A stretch of 64,000 nucleotides of DNA from Aphelidium insulamus (GCA_036784855.1 JAZDSV010000018.1:124001-188000); one strand, 5' to 3'. Numbered from the stretch's first letter, positions 1 through 13,531 are shown. Notes: generated by a model not told the origin, from the sequence alone. Numbers and translations: made by a program.

Positions 1-10
1 AACCACCTAC

Positions 11-132
11 TGCGGAGATTCTACGCAGGGAGCGTGGCGCACATTCTGCGGCATTGGCTGGTAGGGCACGGTGTTGCGGCAGTGGGCGACCATCCAGCCG
101 GCCTGCAGGAAGAATGTGCGCTCGTCATCCAT
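11..132 (-). CDS. possible 5' exon of a gene leaving the window (partial)
   Basis: Reading the minus strand from the ATG at 132 gives about 40 residues beginning MDDERTFFLQAGWMV. It then meets a GTAGGT that could be a splice donor (exon end 11, phase 2). Without splicing the frame would stop three bases later at 7-9. The piece contains several Cys and Trp and looks protein-like, but I do not recognise a family, and the rest lies beyond base 1. It could equally be a chance reading frame. Confidence 0.3.
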
Positions 133-1325
133 ATGTGTTTCTAATTGTGTGTGTATTTATTTACACATGATTAAGGCCATTGATTAAGGCGGCGCATTGA
201 ACTAATCAACTGGCATTCGAGTTCATATTAATAAATAGTACAACTGAGAGTATTATATCAAGTGTTTTATGCACACAGAAGGAGGCTCTATATATTAACA
301 TATTGGCTTCTGGTCTACGCGAACATTGCAATGCACAATTATCATTAACTTGAAGCGACGCGTATGAACATTATGGGCAGTATTTGGAAGCTATAAATAT
401 CTACATTGATGGACAAGAACTTGATGTCATACGACCCGCGGATATACATAAAGTTACATACTATTTAACAAGGCGCATTGCAACGTGAAATTGCTCCACT
501 ACACTAAAGTAGTAGCAGTTGGCAAACACTGCCAGCACCACAAACAAACAGGAAGGCAATGAGATCAGTGAAACGGCGATAAGAGACGATTCAGCACCTG
601 TAAATGAAATGCATCCAATACATCGATATGCATCTATGTATATGATAGATCAACCACAATTGGTAAATGTGGCGTCCGCCAAGGAGGGATTGTGTTGAGT
701 GGAATTGCGAGAGAAAAAATTTTCAGCGATTTCCGCAATCGATTGGCCGGGCGGCGTCTCCCGATTGGGTCAGCCGAGGTCGCGCAAAAAACCGAATCGC
801 CGCTAAATTTGGCTCAACGTCGTCGTCGTCTGTCGCGCGTGCACACCCGCCCACACCCGCTCCTCCGTGCACCCACACACCCACACCCACACTCCTCTGT
901 GCACTCTGCTAGACACTAGACACTGCTGCACACACACTGGCACTGGGACACTGACCGCGCTGTGCCGTCGTTTGTCGCTTGTAGTCGATATACCGCCGTC
1001 GGCTTTTCCTGTACTGCCACTGCCGCTCGCCGCTGCTGGTCTTCAGCGTCAGCGTATCTACACACACATATATATATATCTATTCATCTGGCACAAGATC
1101 GAGGCTGTTGACTCTGGCCACCCGACGATTCCGCATAGCCACTGACGTCAGCATCTGTTGGTAGCTGTCTAGCGCCTGGCACACACTACTCCTACTGAAG
1201 TCTCTGGGTCTGCACTTCTCACGGCGCCGTACACAACACGCACACACACACTATATCGATCTCGCTCTCTCGCGCACTCTCTCTCTCTCTCTGTCTGGTT
1301 TCAGCCTGCTTGCTGGCCGACCGCA
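133..1325. other. intergenic promoter/leader region
   Basis: No convincing gene. Bases 133-660 are AT-rich. From about 830 to 1320 the + strand becomes CA/CT-rich, with ACACAC runs near 840-960, a short TA run near 1066-1080, and a (CT)n tract near 1264-1298 just before the kinase start. The pyrimidine-rich stretch is probably the promoter and 5' leader of the downstream kinase. Small reading frames here are low-complexity and are not called. Confidence 0.5.
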
Positions 1326-4300
1326 ATGAACATTGTGCACTCGCAGCACTCGTCCGTCACACACGGCCACTCTGTTGTCGGCACTCCCACCCCCGCCGCC
1401 GCCGCCGCACAACACTCGGCCCCTGTGGCGCTGGTCTCGCCCGTGGGTGGCGCCACATCTGCCTCCTCCGTGGCCGCCTTGCAGCACAACTTTTTCACAC
1501 TGTCAATCACGGCGAGCACCATGGCTGCGGTGTCGGCTGCTGTCTCGGCGCCCGCGGACGCTCTGCCACTGGCGGCCACCACTGCGGACGCTGTACAGCA
1601 CACCGCACACTCTCAGCCGTCTCAGCCATCTCAGCCACCTCAACAACACCTACAGCAACACAGTGGATCCCCATCGGCGGGGGCTGACGGCGGTCAGCGT
1701 CAATCCCGCAGCAAGGCCGGCAGTATTAGTGGTGGTGCTGCACCGTTCCGCTGGTTCCACCCGTCAGCCGCCTCACACGCTGACCAGCACGGCCATCCTC
1801 ACAGCAGCCACCCACATAACCACCACTTGAATGGTGCCGGCAGCCAAAATACCTCGGAGGAGTCGATACACTCGTCCGCCTCGTCCGTCGAGTCGGTCAC
1901 GCGCAAACACACCATGGTCTACCGCCTGTTCCACCCCACAATCGTGCAGCAGCTCCAACACCCCGGTGGCGGCGGCAATCAGCATGGCGCGGGCAATGCC
2001 ACCGACCAGCAGCTCTGCAATGATGTGGGTGGCGGCGGTGGTGGCGTGTCGGACTCTCCGCAGGCACAGCGCCGCCACGCCCTGATGTCGCGGCTGTTCC
2101 ACCATGCGGCCCACGACGACGGGCAACATGTGGCCACCGGCATCCTGCGTCCCGACACCCCGCCGTCGTCTGGTGGCAATGGCGGTCAGCCTCAGTCGCA
2201 GTCCACGCCGCTGGGTGGCGGCCACGGCTCGTTCATGTTTCTTCACCGACGGAAACGCACTGCAGCTGCCGCCGCCGCCGCAAATATCACTAGCAATAAC
2301 AGCAACGGCTCTGCTGCCAACGCGGCTGGCAGCAATGTCGGCAGCAGTGCCGAGCACTCGGACATGGAATCGTCGTCGCCGTCGTCCCGCTCCTCCAGCC
2401 ACCACTCGCTGGAAGCTGGTGGGCCGCGTCTGGGCTCCGTTTCGTCGTCCGATTCGCCCGCCGCTGACGGCAGTGGTCATCTGTTCCTCACGCCGCCGCC
2501 AGCCGGCGGTCACAGCGCGAACGGTCTGCACCACGGTCACCACGGTGGCGCGCCATCGCACTCTGGCTCCTCCGTGGTCAATGGCAATGGTGGAGCGGCG
2601 AAATCCGGTGCCGCCACCCCGGCCCACCAGTCGCTCCGGCAGACGGACACGCAGGACAGCGGTCACTCACGCCGCGCCTTCAACATGTTCAAGCAGCTGC
2701 TTCTCCCGCCAAAGAACCGCCATGCGTCTGTCTCGTCGCCCTCCAATGGCACCACCGCCGCGCAACAGTCACCGCCGCAGCCAGGCTCGTCGGCCGAGAG
2801 CATTGGCAATGGCAACAACCATCAGCACAGCTACTCCGTGGGCGGCGGTAGCAGTAGCGGTGGTCAGTACCACACGCACGAGAATGTGCTCGGGGACAAG
2901 TACGGCTTTGCGGAGCGTGTCATTGGCCGCGGTGCCGGTGGTGTAGTCCGCCTGTTCCATAAGATCGGGCCGAACGGTCCCGGTGACCGCTTGTTTGCCG
3001 TCAAGGAGTTTAGGAAGCGGCGCAAGAACGAGTCAGAAAAGGATTATATCAAGGTATGTATCGAAATTATACATATATAAGGCTTATATCTAACATGATA
3101 GAAATTGACGAGCGAATTTTGTATCAGCTCCAATTTGCACCACGACAACGTAGTCGAGACTATTGATCTGGTGCAGGACGACAAGCATCGCTGGTGCGAG
3201 ATTATGGAATATGTAGGTCTCCATTAGCATACTTGATAACCAGTATACTAACACACCGCCTGCAGTGCCCGGGAGGTGATTTATACGAAGTGATACGGCA
3301 CGGCAAGATGACCATGATCGGTAAGACGCAATTATTTGCATCAGTAGAATAAGCGCTCATGTCTCACAGAGATATATTGCTGCTTTAAACAACTGATGCG
3401 CGGTGTTGGCTACCTGCACTCGATGGGGGTGGCGCATCGGTAAGCAGTTCAGTTGCTGGGTCTCCCATCCCAGTCTTAACATGTGCCTCAGCGATTTAAA
3501 ACCTGAGAATTTGCTTATTGATGCCACGGGACACGTCAAGATTACAGATTTTGGCGTGTCGGACGTGTTTCGTACCTGCTGGGAGAAGGAGCCGCACAAG
3601 TCCAAGGGCCTCTGTGGGTCTGGTATGTGTGAATACCTTTATCTCTATATACTTATGTAATGTGCGCTGACACTATAGAACCCTACATTGCGCCCGAAGA
3701 GTTTACGGGTGAGCCGTATGACGCTCGCAAGGTGGACGTGTGGTCGTGCGGGATAATATTCTACGCCATGCTGTTCCACGGGGTGCCGTGGCGCAGCGCT
3801 ACGATGAAGGATCCAAACTATCTGTACTTTAGCGAGCACCGGCACGGGCACTTTGAGCCGTTTATGCGGCTGCAGCCGTCGCTGGCACAGCTCCTGGGGC
3901 GCATACTGGAACCGGATCCGAGTCTGCGCATACGCAGCGAACAGCTGGACGAGGACGAGTTCTTTAAGAGCATTGAGGTGTGTGACCGGTCGTGCATCGA
4001 CTCGAGCAGCCGCAAGCACCACCACTTCACCAACGCGTACGAGATGATGCACGAGAATGCCGCCGCCGCCGCTGCCGCCAGCGCCAACAGTGCCGGCAGC
4101 ACCGCGCCCTCATCTGGCAATGGATCCGCCACCGACATCCACCACCATCACACGCTTCCCCGTGCGACCGGCAGCAGATCCACGGCCGATGAGCAGCGTA
4201 TACACCGCAAATCGTCGTCACTGCTTTCGGGCGGCAGCGAACCTCCGCCTCTCATTCCTCCCATGGGTGACACTGCCACGACAGGGCACAATTCTCCCCC

Positions 4301-4559
4301 GGCTCAACGATCGCAACAGCACCCACCGCATCAGCACCAGCAGTCGGCAGCACCAACTACGGCCTCGTCGCCACTAACTGGCGCCACCTCACCCGACCAC
4401 TATCAGCTGCCTCACCGCTCGGCCGCCGGCGCCGAATATCCTCCCACACCGCACGGCAGTGGCAGCATGGCCGAAAAGACCGCGCGCGCCCATCGGAAAT
4501 CACAGAGCGCCGTGGTGGCCATGCACTTGTCACCGGCAAGTGATGTGGCGCGGATGTGA
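1326..4559 (+). CDS. Hal4/Hal5 (NPR/HAL) family serine/threonine protein kinase
   Basis: Exons join(1326..3053, 3102..3212, 3266..3320, 3370..3439, 3492..3622, 3679..4559), giving 991 aa. All introns are 47-57 nt with GT donors and keep frame. A disordered N-terminal half of about 520 residues is rich in Ser, Gly, His and poly-Ala. The kinase domain follows: glycine loop GRGAGGVV, VKEF lysine, HRDLKPENLL catalytic loop, DFGVSDVF, and GSEPYIAPEEF in the activation segment. The MKDPNYLYF segment after the activation loop is typical of fungal Hal4/Hal5/Npr1-type kinases. These control plasma-membrane potassium and nutrient transporters; that role is inferred from family. The low-complexity C-terminal tail is rich in His, Ser and Pro. 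Orthology to one yeast paralogue cannot be decided. Confidence 0.93.
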
Positions 4560-4798
4560 TGGTGGTGGCGCCGGGGGAGGGGCAACGGTTGCGGTGGTGA
4601 CGGGGGCGGAGATTTCCTGGTTGGTGTTTTCTCTCCCTCGCCGTCGGTCTGTCCCTGAAGCACTCACGCATACGCGCGCGCGTACAAAACACGCACACAC
4701 ACACACACACACACACTTTACTAGACGCTGTTCATGGACACTTTCTCTGTATGGTAAATGTTGTCTGTCCCAGAGGTGCCAGAGAACCGCACAACACA

Positions 4799-6270
4799 AT
4801 GACACAGCACAGCATCACCGTGTCGGCGCCGGGCAAAGTAATTCTGTTTGGCGAACACGCGGTCGTCTACGGAAAGGCAAGTGCGGTGCTTGTGGGGTGC
4901 TGTGTCTGACTCTCTCATGGCTGCCGTGCAGACCGCCATCGCCGCCAGTGTGGACTTGCGCACCACGCTCACCCTGACGCCTACGTACAACGACAACGAC
5001 GCCGCCGCCGCTACTATCCGAGTATGGCTTCCCGACATTGCCGGCGCCGACACCGCGCCCTTCTCGTGGCCGTGTGCACTGTTGGATGATGTACCGGCGG
5101 CATCAGCGACGCGTCAGGCACCACGCCAACTGGACCCGGCATTGCAGCATTGGTGCAGCGCCGCATGCGACACTGTACTACTTCAGCGGGGCCACACTGG
5201 CGACTCGACGGCGACCGCGGCTGCAGCACTGCGCGCCATACTCTATCTTATGGCTAGTATTGGCGCGGCGGTGCCCACGGAGCTCGGTGCCGGGCTGGAT
5301 TTGCATTTCACTTCGCAGATCCCTGTTGGTGCCGGCGTTGGATCGTCTGCCGCGTTCAGCGTGTGCTGTGCCGCTGCACTGCTCTGCTACTCCAGGCAGC
5401 GACACCCTGATGCTGGTTTTGTTGATGAAAATGTGTTTGACAAGGCGCTGGTGAATGGGTGGGCCTACCTTGCCGAGACAGTGATTCACGGCCGCTCGTC
5501 TGGCATCGACAACACTGTCAGCGTGTATGGTATGTAGTATATGTATTGTGTGGCGTGCATGCTGTGGTTGTTAACACTTATTGTATTGTATAGGTGGCGC
5601 GCTGGCGTATCGAAAGGATGAGGACGGTCTGTTCACTGCTCCCGTGAGGTGGCAAGTGCAGCGAACAAAAACGTGATTTACGTGATGATTTACTCATATG
5701 CGCAGTCTAAACGGGCGCCGCTTCTTGCTGGTGGATACTCGTGTTCCCCGACAAACCAAGACGCAAGTGGCTGTTGTGGCTGATGAACTTCGTAAGGTAT
5801 GTTGACGTGATAACCAACCAGTTTAACGTTAATTTTACATTGTAGTATCGCCAAGTGCTGGAGCACGTTCTAGAGGCGATAGATGCTCTTGCTAGGCGTT
5901 TTACTGGTGCATCATCTAGTCAAGGCATGTGTGCGCCTCGGAATTGATTTATAGTGCCTCACAGTTTTCAGTAACCGATGCCGAATTGTCCCGCTCGTTG
6001 GATATAAACCACCACTTGCTTGGATCGCTGAACGTGGGTCACAATAGTTTAGACACCGTCCACTCTGTAGCCAGCAAGTACGGACTGGCAAGCAAGCTGA
6101 CGGGAGCCGGCGGTGGGGGATGCGCATTGATATTCCTGCCAGCGGAATTGGATGACCAATTGAAGGGGCTAATCACCGACGAACTTACCAAGCTGGGAAT
6201 GCTCTGCTACAACATATCCATTGGCGGCGAGGGACTAGTGTTACATGACAGTAGTGGCACTTTTAATTAA
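4799..6270 (+). CDS. ERG12: mevalonate kinase
   Basis: Exons join(4799..4876, 4932..5529, 5594..5648, 5706..5796, 5846..5924, 5972..6270), giving 399 aa, a normal family length. GHMP-kinase motifs: N-terminal SAPGKVILFGEHAVVYGK, the ATP-binding GVGSSAAFS, HGRSSGIDNT and the C-terminal GAGGGGCA. It phosphorylates mevalonate in the isoprenoid/sterol pathway. Intron 1 (4877-4931) starts GCAAGT after AAG; only that donor joins YGK directly to TAIAASVDL, the family-conserved order. Intron 5 (5925-5971) starts GCATGT, and a GT alternative in the same phase is very poor. Intron 3 may start at GTGGCA (5649) or GCAAGT (5652); both keep phase. A CA repeat near 4690-4716 lies in the 239-bp gap after the upstream kinase. 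Confidence 0.95.
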
Positions 6271-6388
6271 AAGGAGTTTGTGTAACGTTACACGCAGCCA
6301 TAATGAAACGCCGTCTGGCCAATCGTGTTGGCGCCGCTTCCCTTGAAACACTGCGCGTTTCATCTCGTATATGTTTCATCTGAGCGCC

Positions 6389-6396
6389 TATAAAAG
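6389..6396 (+). promoter_or_regulatory. TATA box
   Basis: TATAAAAG in a GC-rich context, 71 bp upstream of the ATG of the secreted protein at 6467. The spacing suits a fungal core promoter. Confidence 0.6.
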
Positions 6397-6466
6397 CGCG
6401 TGTCGATTGCGCACATGCAGATTCTTTACGCCACCAAATATTTGATACCGATTGTGATATCCAACC

Positions 6467-8747
6467 ATGGTGTATACCAAACGCTTCCTTCTTGCAGCAA
6501 TTAGTGCACTAGTCAGTGTGCACTCTGTTCCCGTTCCCGAGGAGCCGCCAGCTGTTCCGCCCGCCGGGGATCCTGCAGCTGGAGACAACACCGCTGTCGA
6601 GTTTCTCGACGCGGACTCGCTGGCAAAAACACTGACTTTTCTCACGGCGGACATCAATACGCAAAAGTCTGGTGCTGCGTATGTTGCGACGGCGGGCGAA
6701 CTGGCCGGCAAGCTGCTGCCTCTGAGTTTCTGGACAGCCGCCGACTACATTGGTGAATTTGTGTGCAAGGTAAGCAGTGAAATGTTCTAGCAATATATTG
6801 ATGTGTAACATTATGGCATAGTTCGGACCTACAGAGAAGGGTGAACGACCAGATTGCACCGTGCATGACCAATATGATACTGAAAAGTATACGATGACAG
6901 CCTCGCAGCCCGGTGTGGGCCAGCAACTCCAACTCGAACGCATCAATGTACGTGCTGATCTGTTTATATGGATTATGGTGTTCTAATAAATATCTACAGA
7001 CCAAGTATGGTCTGAACATATACGATGGTGCTTGTTGGCAAATTGCAATGGCCCTGGCTGGTGTCAACGAGAACAAGCAGGATCTACAAGACTTTTCAAA
7101 AAATATTGACACCATGCTCAAGGTTGGTTATTCGGGTGACGATCCGAGTCAGCCGCTCGAAGAAAATCGTTGGCGCGCGCTGACCGAGGACAGTGGCCAA
7201 TTCACCTACAATGGAATCAAGATTAACGAGGCATCAAAGTTTGTGCCCGACCAAGCGTATTCATTCCGCATGTGGTCACGCTCTTGGATAATGGATGATC
7301 CGTTCGTGGGTACAAACTACGCAGATTATGTCACTTCCACGCTGCCGGTCGATAATAGCAAGGGGATGTACAAGGACGGCAGTGTTACATGGCAGGATTA
7401 CAAACCGGTCACCGGGGAAAATGCATGGGGATATATCCTGGGTCCACTACAGGCGCAATATTACCGTGATGTTGTTGGTGCTGGCGCCAAATGCATTTCT
7501 TACTCCAATGACGCAATTCAAAATGCTCTCCCGTAAGTGCAATCTCCAGTTTCAAACATATTATTGACGAAGATAGGCTTCTGACAGCCGTGCTGGCACT
7601 GCAAAGTCCGGCGGGTGCCATCTACTATGAGCCTGCAGGGTCTTTGGGTAACACTGGCGATGAACCTGTGGACCCCAACTTTATCGCTGTTGAGAACAAC
7701 GCATCGCTTCTCGCGGGGTTGTTGATTATGCGCGAGATACTGATGACCATGAAAGCAAATCCGACTGAATGCTTGCAGCCTGTCGCTGGTAATGCAGAGC
7801 TCCCATCTGTTCCGGTGGACATAGCACTCGGAAGGCTGGAGCTTCTAATCAATGGCGGCATGAATCCGTTTCATCAATATAAGACACCAGGACTTTTGGG
7901 GTTCTTTGCGGTACGCTGATGTATTCATGTATATATGCTGCCAACAATCGCTGATCAAAGTGGATAGAGCCATGCATTTGATGCTGATGTGGGTTTATTT
8001 AAGACCGGAGGCTATTCAAGTGCTGCAGCTACGTGGGTAAGCAGTACTGATGCGCAAGCCGTGGACGTGAACACTTGGGGAGTCACAGTGCTTGGTGTAC
8101 CATTTGTGGACAAAATGGGCGGATTCGGCACTGCGTTCAAGGTGTGGCAGAATGTGAAGAACTTTGGTGGATACTTTGTGGACGGTGAACTGTATGGCGT
8201 TGGATACTCTGACCAAGATGGAAACTCGGACACACAGTTGAAATCGGATGTACAGAGCGAATCTAGCCGCTCGCAAGGTATTCTCTCTGGCGAATGGACT
8301 TTTGGTGCGATCAACATGGTGCGCACACTGATATATCAGTATCAAGCGCTGGCCAACGATCAGTCACTGACCGCCGACAACCGTAACCAAATCCCAGCGA
8401 TGGTGAAGGACTTGAACCAAGACTTGAGTTCCATGCTGACGAACATCAATGATGTTCGCACTGATAGGTATTCGCAGAGCTATGGACTTGCACACCATGT
8501 GCCAGTGGGTGATCACTTGTATGAAGATCTGGTTCAGATGGATCAAGATACGCAGCTGGCCTTCTTGTATGCAAGCAAGCGGTACTTTATACCATTTGGA
8601 TGGTTTGCCAACCCGATTCCATCTACCACATCTACATCGTGGGCGCTCATGATCCACTACAATTACAACCCATTCGGGTTGGGTGGAAGCTTTGATACGA
8701 TGGTTCCAACTCCATTACAAGTACAATCCATTTCACAGACGCTATGA
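6467..8747 (+). CDS. large secreted protein of unrecognised family
   Basis: Exons join(6467..6769, 6822..6947, 7000..7532, 7577..7910, 7968..8747), giving 691 aa; all joins keep phase with GT donors. The start is chosen for a clear signal peptide (MVYTKRFLLAAISALVSVHS) and an upstream TATA box. A Pro/Ala-rich linker follows to about residue 45. The body is rich in Trp, Tyr and Gly (TWQDYKPVTGENAW, ILSGEWTFGAINM, FGWFANPIPSTTS), with alternating helical segments and Gly/aromatic turns. That resembles an (alpha/alpha)6-barrel glycoside hydrolase in style, but I cannot match a named family, so a hydrolase role is only a guess. No C-terminal GPI signal is visible. Confidence 0.8.
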
Positions 8748-8985
8748 TACTACGGTTCCAGAATACTCAGAAGGAAATTTGAGAGTAAAAAATAAACACT
8801 GACATTAATGCACTACGTATTGATAAATGGATAAGGAGCCTGGACGGAGGTAATGCACGGTAAAGTCATCATTTCGTGGTTGAACAGAAGAACAGTGCTT
8901 GAACGCATTTGATTGACGCAGAAAAGCGATTGTGTCTCAGTGCGCTTCTTTTACTCCTGTGAAAAATATTTTGCCATTTGCCAGC

Positions 8986-11900
8986 ATGACGCAGCCCGCC
9001 GGCGCAACCATCGCCACCATGACCATCACTGAGCAGGGTGTGCGGTGCTTCATTCTTACTCCGTTGCTGCCTCCTAATGTAGCCGTCTGTGTAGATGTAC
9101 AGCAGCTTGTCCACGCTATCCAGGTCATTTACAACGGCGCCTCCACAAATGCCGACCGACAGCAGGCGCAACTGGTTCGTTGACGACTATATGTCTATGC
9201 ATCAAATGTATATAATGTGTATTGCATTGGTAGTACTGCGACAGCTGGAAGGAGGATTCGCGTTGTCCCATCATGGGCCACCGCCTGATAGCGCCCACCT
9301 ATCCGGATCAGATTCGTTACTTTGGTCTGGGGCTGCTGGAGAGCTGCATTCGATTCAACTGGAGTCGCTACGCAGCTGAAGACAGGGCTCAAATTCGGGA
9401 TCTGCTCGTTGCCGTTGTATCGCAGTTGCCTGCTGACTCGGCGCGCTTCATCCAGGAGAAGGCGGCGAACGTATTCACTGAGCTAATGGAGCGAATCTGG
9501 CCGCACGAATGGAATGGGCTGTACTTGCTTCTCATAACACTCTCAAACTCGGTACAAGCTGCTGTTTGCTGCGACTGACTTTCTCTTTACCCGTGTAGCG
9601 CCCCGTGACCGTCTGTCGCGTACTAAAGGCCATCGCGCAAGACACGTTCGTCTACTCGAACCCGCTTACCCAGTTCCGGAAGGAAGACTTGCGCAGTGCC
9701 ATGATTGCCTTGATGGCTCCATCTTCGTATGCTCAGCAGCAGAAAGACCAGCAGCATACGTCAGCAGATCGCAGCGGCGTCCCGGAACAATATTTTGAAT
9801 TGTGCGGTATTCCCGCCAATGACATTGGGTGGCTTGCGCGACTGATAAGCGCCTTGCAGCAAAGTATTTCTACGGGGAATGCAAGTGCACATAGCTGTTC
9901 CGTTGATTCTTTTTTCATCTTGCGGCAGGAGCTTCTGGCTGTGTCATCAATTGACGCGATAGCCGCATACGTGGATTGGTTGCCGTTGGAGTACGTTTAA
10001 AGGCAAATGTGCAAATTTTCTGATAACATTGTAGGGTATTGTCTGGCAATGGCGTGCTTACGGCGCTTGTCCCATTGCTATCTAGTGCCTCAAACAGCGT
10101 GCGAATGGTAATCTGGGTGTCGTTGAGCATTATAGTACTGAAGTTCGCAGATTGCCTGTGAAACTCTGATTGCCATAGTAAATCGAAATTATGCCGAGCA
10201 GAGTCATGCGGATGGATTTTTGTTAGACACCCTTCTCAACGACGGTAACGCAGGCAGATGACATTATTTGTAACACACAGCTGATATATTTTGTTGCCGC
10301 AGATGCGATCGGCGAAATCAGCCAAGCCTGGATGAATGCTGGAGGAAATCTAACAGCCGCTCCAGAGGATCCAGAAAGTCACGTGGATAACGATTATCCA
10401 TTTCTTAAACGTCTTGCCCAACTGTGGGTTGATTTTAGCACACACATTTGCCACAAGAAACGGGAAACGATCCCGAAGAATTTCGACAAGTATATGGAGT
10501 TTGGCCTGGTCCTTTCTCGACACCAGTCGCTATACATTAATACCCTCACCACGTCCCTTTGGCAAAATGTACTCAAGCACGAATATTTAGGGAAACTGCT
10601 CGACACTGAGGCTTGCTCCAAGGTTCTTTTCGAAGTTTGTGCTAGTAGGCTAAACAAAAAATCTGTCGTGCCCAGTGACGAAGATTCGGCCACTCTTGGG
10701 TCACGATATTCATTTGCCGACTTTGAAGACTCATTTGCGGATTTTCAGGTGGCTGCTGGCTCCTATCGTTCGCAGCTGTACACAATCTTCAAAATGATTG
10801 TGCCTCGCCACACCGCCTTCTGCCTCAACGTGTGCCATATGTCAGTCCGGCAAATAGTTGATTTGCCTGTGCCCCAAGTCGGGGATGCCACACAGCGAAG
10901 CAGAGATACCGGCTTGCTATTGCCCACTTGCTCATATTTTCTTGAATGGGAAGCTGCTTCATCTCTCATCCATGCAACAATGGCGGCACTCCCGGCTTTC
11001 GTTCTTAAGGCTCAAGCAAAAACGGACCAGGAACTAGTTGCCTACACGCAGTCGATGACAATGATACGCGAAATGCTTCAACTAGTTTTGGCCTTCACCA
11101 TCGATGATCCACTCATTATTGCCAAGCAATTAGATGCGCTTACTGGATTTGCGGAAGTGTTGGCGTCGGAGCCCAACGATCAAGCTTTTCAACTTTTGCA
11201 AAAGGTGCATATGTCGCTGGACTGTATATGCTGATCTGGAATTACCGTATTATTAGGTTTTTGCCGTCGTTACATTCACTCTTCCCACCGAATCGAAAGT
11301 TGTGGATGCAAATTGGATAGTATCGGAAGATACTATTGCATTGCGGCGTAAAGCATCATCTTCCCTGCTTCGGTTGGCTGTTGGTATCCCGAATATACTT
11401 ATGGTGAGTCTAGTTCAATGTGTTATATTAATAATTTTTGCACTTAGAGCATTTATGCCGACATCGAGCGAGAGGTTGCTCGACTTGTCAGCTCACAACT
11501 GATCGCTAGTGAAGACAAATCGTTTATGGTTGAATTTTTGGTAGCAATCGTGTACGTGATGTGCTTGATAAATGGAATGCCTGACGATGTAGGCACAACT
11601 CGACTTCCATTTCTTCGCAGGAGAAGCAAGCCAGATACGAAATTCTGTTTGAACCTATGGTCACTGAAATTCTGTCGGAAAGTGTCGGATCCAAGTTGAC
11701 CTCTGCTGAATCTTTTATGGACGCCATCGGTTTGACCAAACTTGCGAGCTTTGTAGAGAGTTCTCGCGCAGCTGGCATGTCCGCCGACACCCAACTTCGA
11801 CTGTCTGACGAAGCACGGACACAATTGGCGCAATGTCGTGCAAATCGACAACAAATCATGCAAATGATCGTCACCTATCGCAGCTGTTTGACTCGTACTG

Positions 11901-13470
11901 TTCGTGCTGTTGGCGGAAGCGGAGATGAGGAAACAAGACGTGCGCTGATATCCTTATCACCGTGGGCAGTCAACGTTTGGCGCGTATTGCCGACCGTTTT
12001 CACAATGATTCAGTATATGCACTCCCTCTGGGAGAGCAAGTGGTGGATCCGTGACAGCACGAACCCGCGGTCTTTGCCGGCTGAGCTTAATTCAGTGCTC
12101 GATATGAGCCCATTGGAGCGATCTGTGATCTTGGGATCTTCGACCACGGAAGCCGCTGAGGCGGAGCATGAACGAGTTCGCGGCCCTCCAAACACCGTGG
12201 AACAACACATTCATCACATACGTAATTGGCTACGTATTTTTCGAGAAGCTTTGTATGGTATCCTGAACCAGTCTTCATATCTAGTACCGGGAGAGTTCTT
12301 TTATACATCGCAACTTGCACCGGCGATTTTAAACTACGTCTTTGGAAGCGTGACCTCGTTGAACAACAACCACTGGCGATCAATCGTTGTCTTTCTCCGA
12401 CCACTGATACTTAACTGTCCTTCGGAACACTTCTCCGATTTCGTTGGTCAGATTATGCCACCGCTCACCACTTTTCTGGGAAACAAGCTAAGCGCCGAAT
12501 GGAAGCAGATGGTGGACGGTGGTCTTATTATGGGCACATTAGAAGAGGCCGAAAGCGCGGGACAGGCTATCGCGGACACCGCTCACGCGCAAGACGAGAT
12601 ACTTGGCCAGAAAATTTTACGTGATGTTACTCGCGGATGGACAGACATCCTTGGGCAGATATTCATGCCTACATGTACGTTGCATTGATTTAATCTCTGA
12701 CCTTAGCTCTGACCATATACTTCAATGCAGTACCAGAACTGCGAAAAGATAAAAAGAAATCGACAGGTGTTGTCGGCCGCGCATTACCGGATTTCGGGAT
12801 CTACAATGATCTGGCCATGTTTTTACTTAGTACCAATGAGACGGTGGAGCCCCTTCTGTACACTATGATGTATTCCATGACGTGGAAAGATACCAAGACC
12901 TGTACTCAGATGGCGCGCATTTTAGACCGCCTCATGCCGCTGATGGTCCAGGATGCCAAGTTCCATCCCTTTTTCGGCCGCGAAGTTTTATCCGCGTCGT
13001 TACAAGTACTGCTGTAATTTATTAGACGTTAACTTACACAAATGCAGGCACTGCATGATGGATACCACCAGGAGGGTCATGATCAACTGATTGGACTGAT
13101 AACGGACCTTTACATCGTCATTCGACCTCATACCACCATCCCTGCCGAGACATTAGCGTCTATGGTACCAGCTTTGGCTACCACCGACGCGGTCACTTCT
13201 TTTGAAGCAAGGCTGTCAAGGGAAAGTCAGCCGGCTAGCCAACGGAAAGTTGTAAAAGAGGCGCTGAAGGATATTGCCGGTGTAAAACCAGGTCAGTGGT
13301 TTCGAAAGGCGGCAGCTGAAGATGATGTTGGAGGTGGAATGAAGAAGATACCTGACCGGCTTCTGCTCAAGAAACGGATGGGAGTACCGGGATGGCACGA
13401 GGCTATTGATGGAGCGGGAAGTAACGCGGTAGACTTGGGACTTATGGAATTGTTTCAGCAGAGGCGATGA
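8986..13470 (+). CDS. MSN5: exportin-5 / Msn5-type karyopherin
   Basis: Exons join(8986..9174, 9234..9551, 9599..9990, 10035..10107, 10151..10244, 10303..11204, 11257..11403, 11448..11555, 11621..12674, 12731..13005, 13048..13470), giving about 1,324 aa; yeast Msn5 and human XPO5 are about 1,200. Family landmarks are the N-terminal RYFGLGLLESCIRFNW, the FIQEKAANVFTELMER region, and C-terminal YSMTWKDTKTC. It exports phosphoproteins and double-stranded RNA or tRNA cargo through nuclear pores with Ran-GTP. An in-frame upstream ATG at 8932 would add 18 residues. The donor of the intron ending at 11620 is uncertain. The stop lies only 61 bp from the stop of convergent ECM29. Confidence 0.92.
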
Positions 13471-13531
13471 AATGCACGACTCACGATCCGCAATACATAT
13501 ACAATGGTGCATTTATTTCACAATTGAGCAC

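Noticed and set aside
1773-2946. Long open frames opposite and offset to the kinase N-terminus (up to 297 aa)
   Set aside because: Shadows of GC-rich, low-complexity coding sequence; the kinase frame alone connects through phased introns to a conserved domain.
8932-8985. Earlier MSN5 start at 8932
   Set aside because: In frame and possible, but the 8986 ATG gives the more usual N-terminus; left as an alternative.
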